Shown here: positions 5,018 to 5,408 of the stretch, piece by piece
Layout: each line of letters begins with the position of its first letter
Position numbering within the stretch: the stretch's first letter is position 1
Assembly: GCA_025937115.1 (NCBI GenBank)
Contig: JAICSB010000256.1
Coordinates: 1 to 5,408 of the forward strand
Origin: Pseudonocardiaceae bacterium
Lineage (GTDB): Bacteria > Actinomycetota > Actinomycetes > Mycobacteriales > Pseudonocardiaceae
DNA: 5,408 nucleotides
Direction of reading: 5' to 3'
The notes under the pieces: generated by a model
Told to the model about the DNA's origin: nothing
Seen by the model: the letters and a program-made list of their open reading frames with translations, nothing else
The model's database searches: none
Made by a program: the position numbers and the translations under genes

Positions 5018-5408
5018 TCATGCCGCGGGTCTCACGTCACCACCCGCTGCCGGTGCTCCCGCCACCGGCCCCTGCACGGCCTGCACAACGTCTCCCGCCT
5101 CCGCCGACCCACGCGTGCCGAGCACCGTGCTCGCCGCGACCCACTTGGCTAGCGTCTGCGGGTCGTCCTTGTACCGGACCCGGTTCCGCGCATCCATCGT
5201 GCGGATGATCGACCCCAGGTCCTGCGCCAGTGCCTCCAGCCGCTGGGTGGCGGTCTTGTGCGCGATCCGCCCCTGGTCGCACAGCTCTCGGGCCTTGGCG
5301 AACCGGTCCAGCAGCGCGGTGAGGCTGACCGTCACCGTCGTCGACAGCCCGTACGGCACCAGGGTCTCCTTGTTGGCCTCCGCCGCGGCCAGCATCGACC
5401 GGGCGGCG
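5018..5408 (-). CDS. Conserved protein of unknown function, C-terminal part (5' end outside window)
   Basis: The minus-strand frame is open to the window edge and ends with TGA at 5020-5018, showing 129 residues. The Met codon at 5395-5393 lies inside a frame that is already open and is probably not the start. The visible part is largely helical: ARSMLAAAEANKETLVPYGL, then VSLTALLDRFAKARELCDQG, then a conserved-looking segment IIRTMDARNRVRYKDDPQTL followed by AKWVAASTVLG, and finally an Ala/Gly/Pro-rich tail (QGPVAGAPAAGGDVRPAA). From memory it resembles a family of roughly 200-residue uncharacterised proteins common in Gemmatimonadota and Planctomycetota, whose C-terminal part carries a D-x-x-N-R-x-R-[FY] motif. 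No membrane segment or signal peptide is seen in this part. Function is unknown. It is convergent with the transposase relic. Confidence 0.7.
   Translation of the reverse strand, partial: AARSMLAAAEANKETLVPYGLSTTVTVSLTALLDRFAKARELCDQGRIAHKTATQRLEALAQDLGSIIRTMDARNRVRYKDDPQTLAKWVAASTVLGTRGSAEAGDVVQAVQGPVAGAPAAGGDVRPAA

Noticed and set aside
4578..5021. 147-residue minus-strand ORF
   Set aside because: It is opposite the transposase-like region and the spacer. It is Pro/Arg/Gly-rich low complexity, typical of GC-rich antisense reading.
1..5408. CRISPR array, tRNA or rRNA genes, riboswitch
   Set aside because: No regularly spaced repeats, no tRNA-like GTTCRANYC/CCA pattern in context, and no rRNA-like sequence was seen on either strand by eye.

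Overview
The window looks like a piece of a GC-rich bacterial chromosome. The best guess is Gemmatimonadota or a related soil lineage. This rests on family resemblance from memory, not on a search: the kinase–TolB/FlgO-like–TPR protein closely matches the large receptor-kinase paralog family typical of that phylum, and the partial minus-strand gene at the right edge resembles a conserved unknown family I associate with it.

Layout, left to right. (1) 1-771 (+): the C-terminal third of leucyl-tRNA synthetase (leuS), entering from outside the window. (2) 772-1024: an intergenic stretch with less GC than leuS, holding a weak terminator-like hairpin plus T-run and a perfect 10-bp palindrome, but no clear promoter. 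(3) 1025-1855 (+): an unrecognised protein whose N-terminal two thirds look like a PD-(D/E)XK nuclease-type fold and whose last third reads like out-of-frame sequence, so the gene may be frameshifted. (4) 1849-4281 (+): a complete transmembrane Ser/Thr protein kinase with a TolB/FlgO-like domain and TPR repeats, starting inside the end of the previous gene. (5) 4282-4480: mostly non-coding, but it starts with a 49-codon open stretch in the kinase frame directly after the kinase stop, and also holds a TTGACA promoter candidate. (6) 4481-4861 (+): the N-terminal part of an IS4/IS5-type transposase joined to an unrelated His/Asp-rich tail, so an insertion-sequence remnant. (7) 4862-5017: a short convergent intergenic region with three inverted repeats. 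(8) 5018-5408 (-): the C-terminal 129 residues of a conserved protein of unknown function, running off the right edge.

How they fit together: leuS is housekeeping. Everything after about 775 looks like an accessory segment, with more mixed codon use, a possibly decayed gene, an insertion-sequence remnant and a signalling kinase from a multi-copy family. The putative nuclease-like gene and the kinase overlap and could be co-transcribed, but nothing in the sequence shows that they work together. I found no tRNA, rRNA, CRISPR array or convincing riboswitch. I do not see strong evidence for a new multi-gene system. The most unusual items are the disrupted nuclease-like gene abutting the kinase, the open reading stretch just past the kinase stop, and the chimeric transposase ORF.
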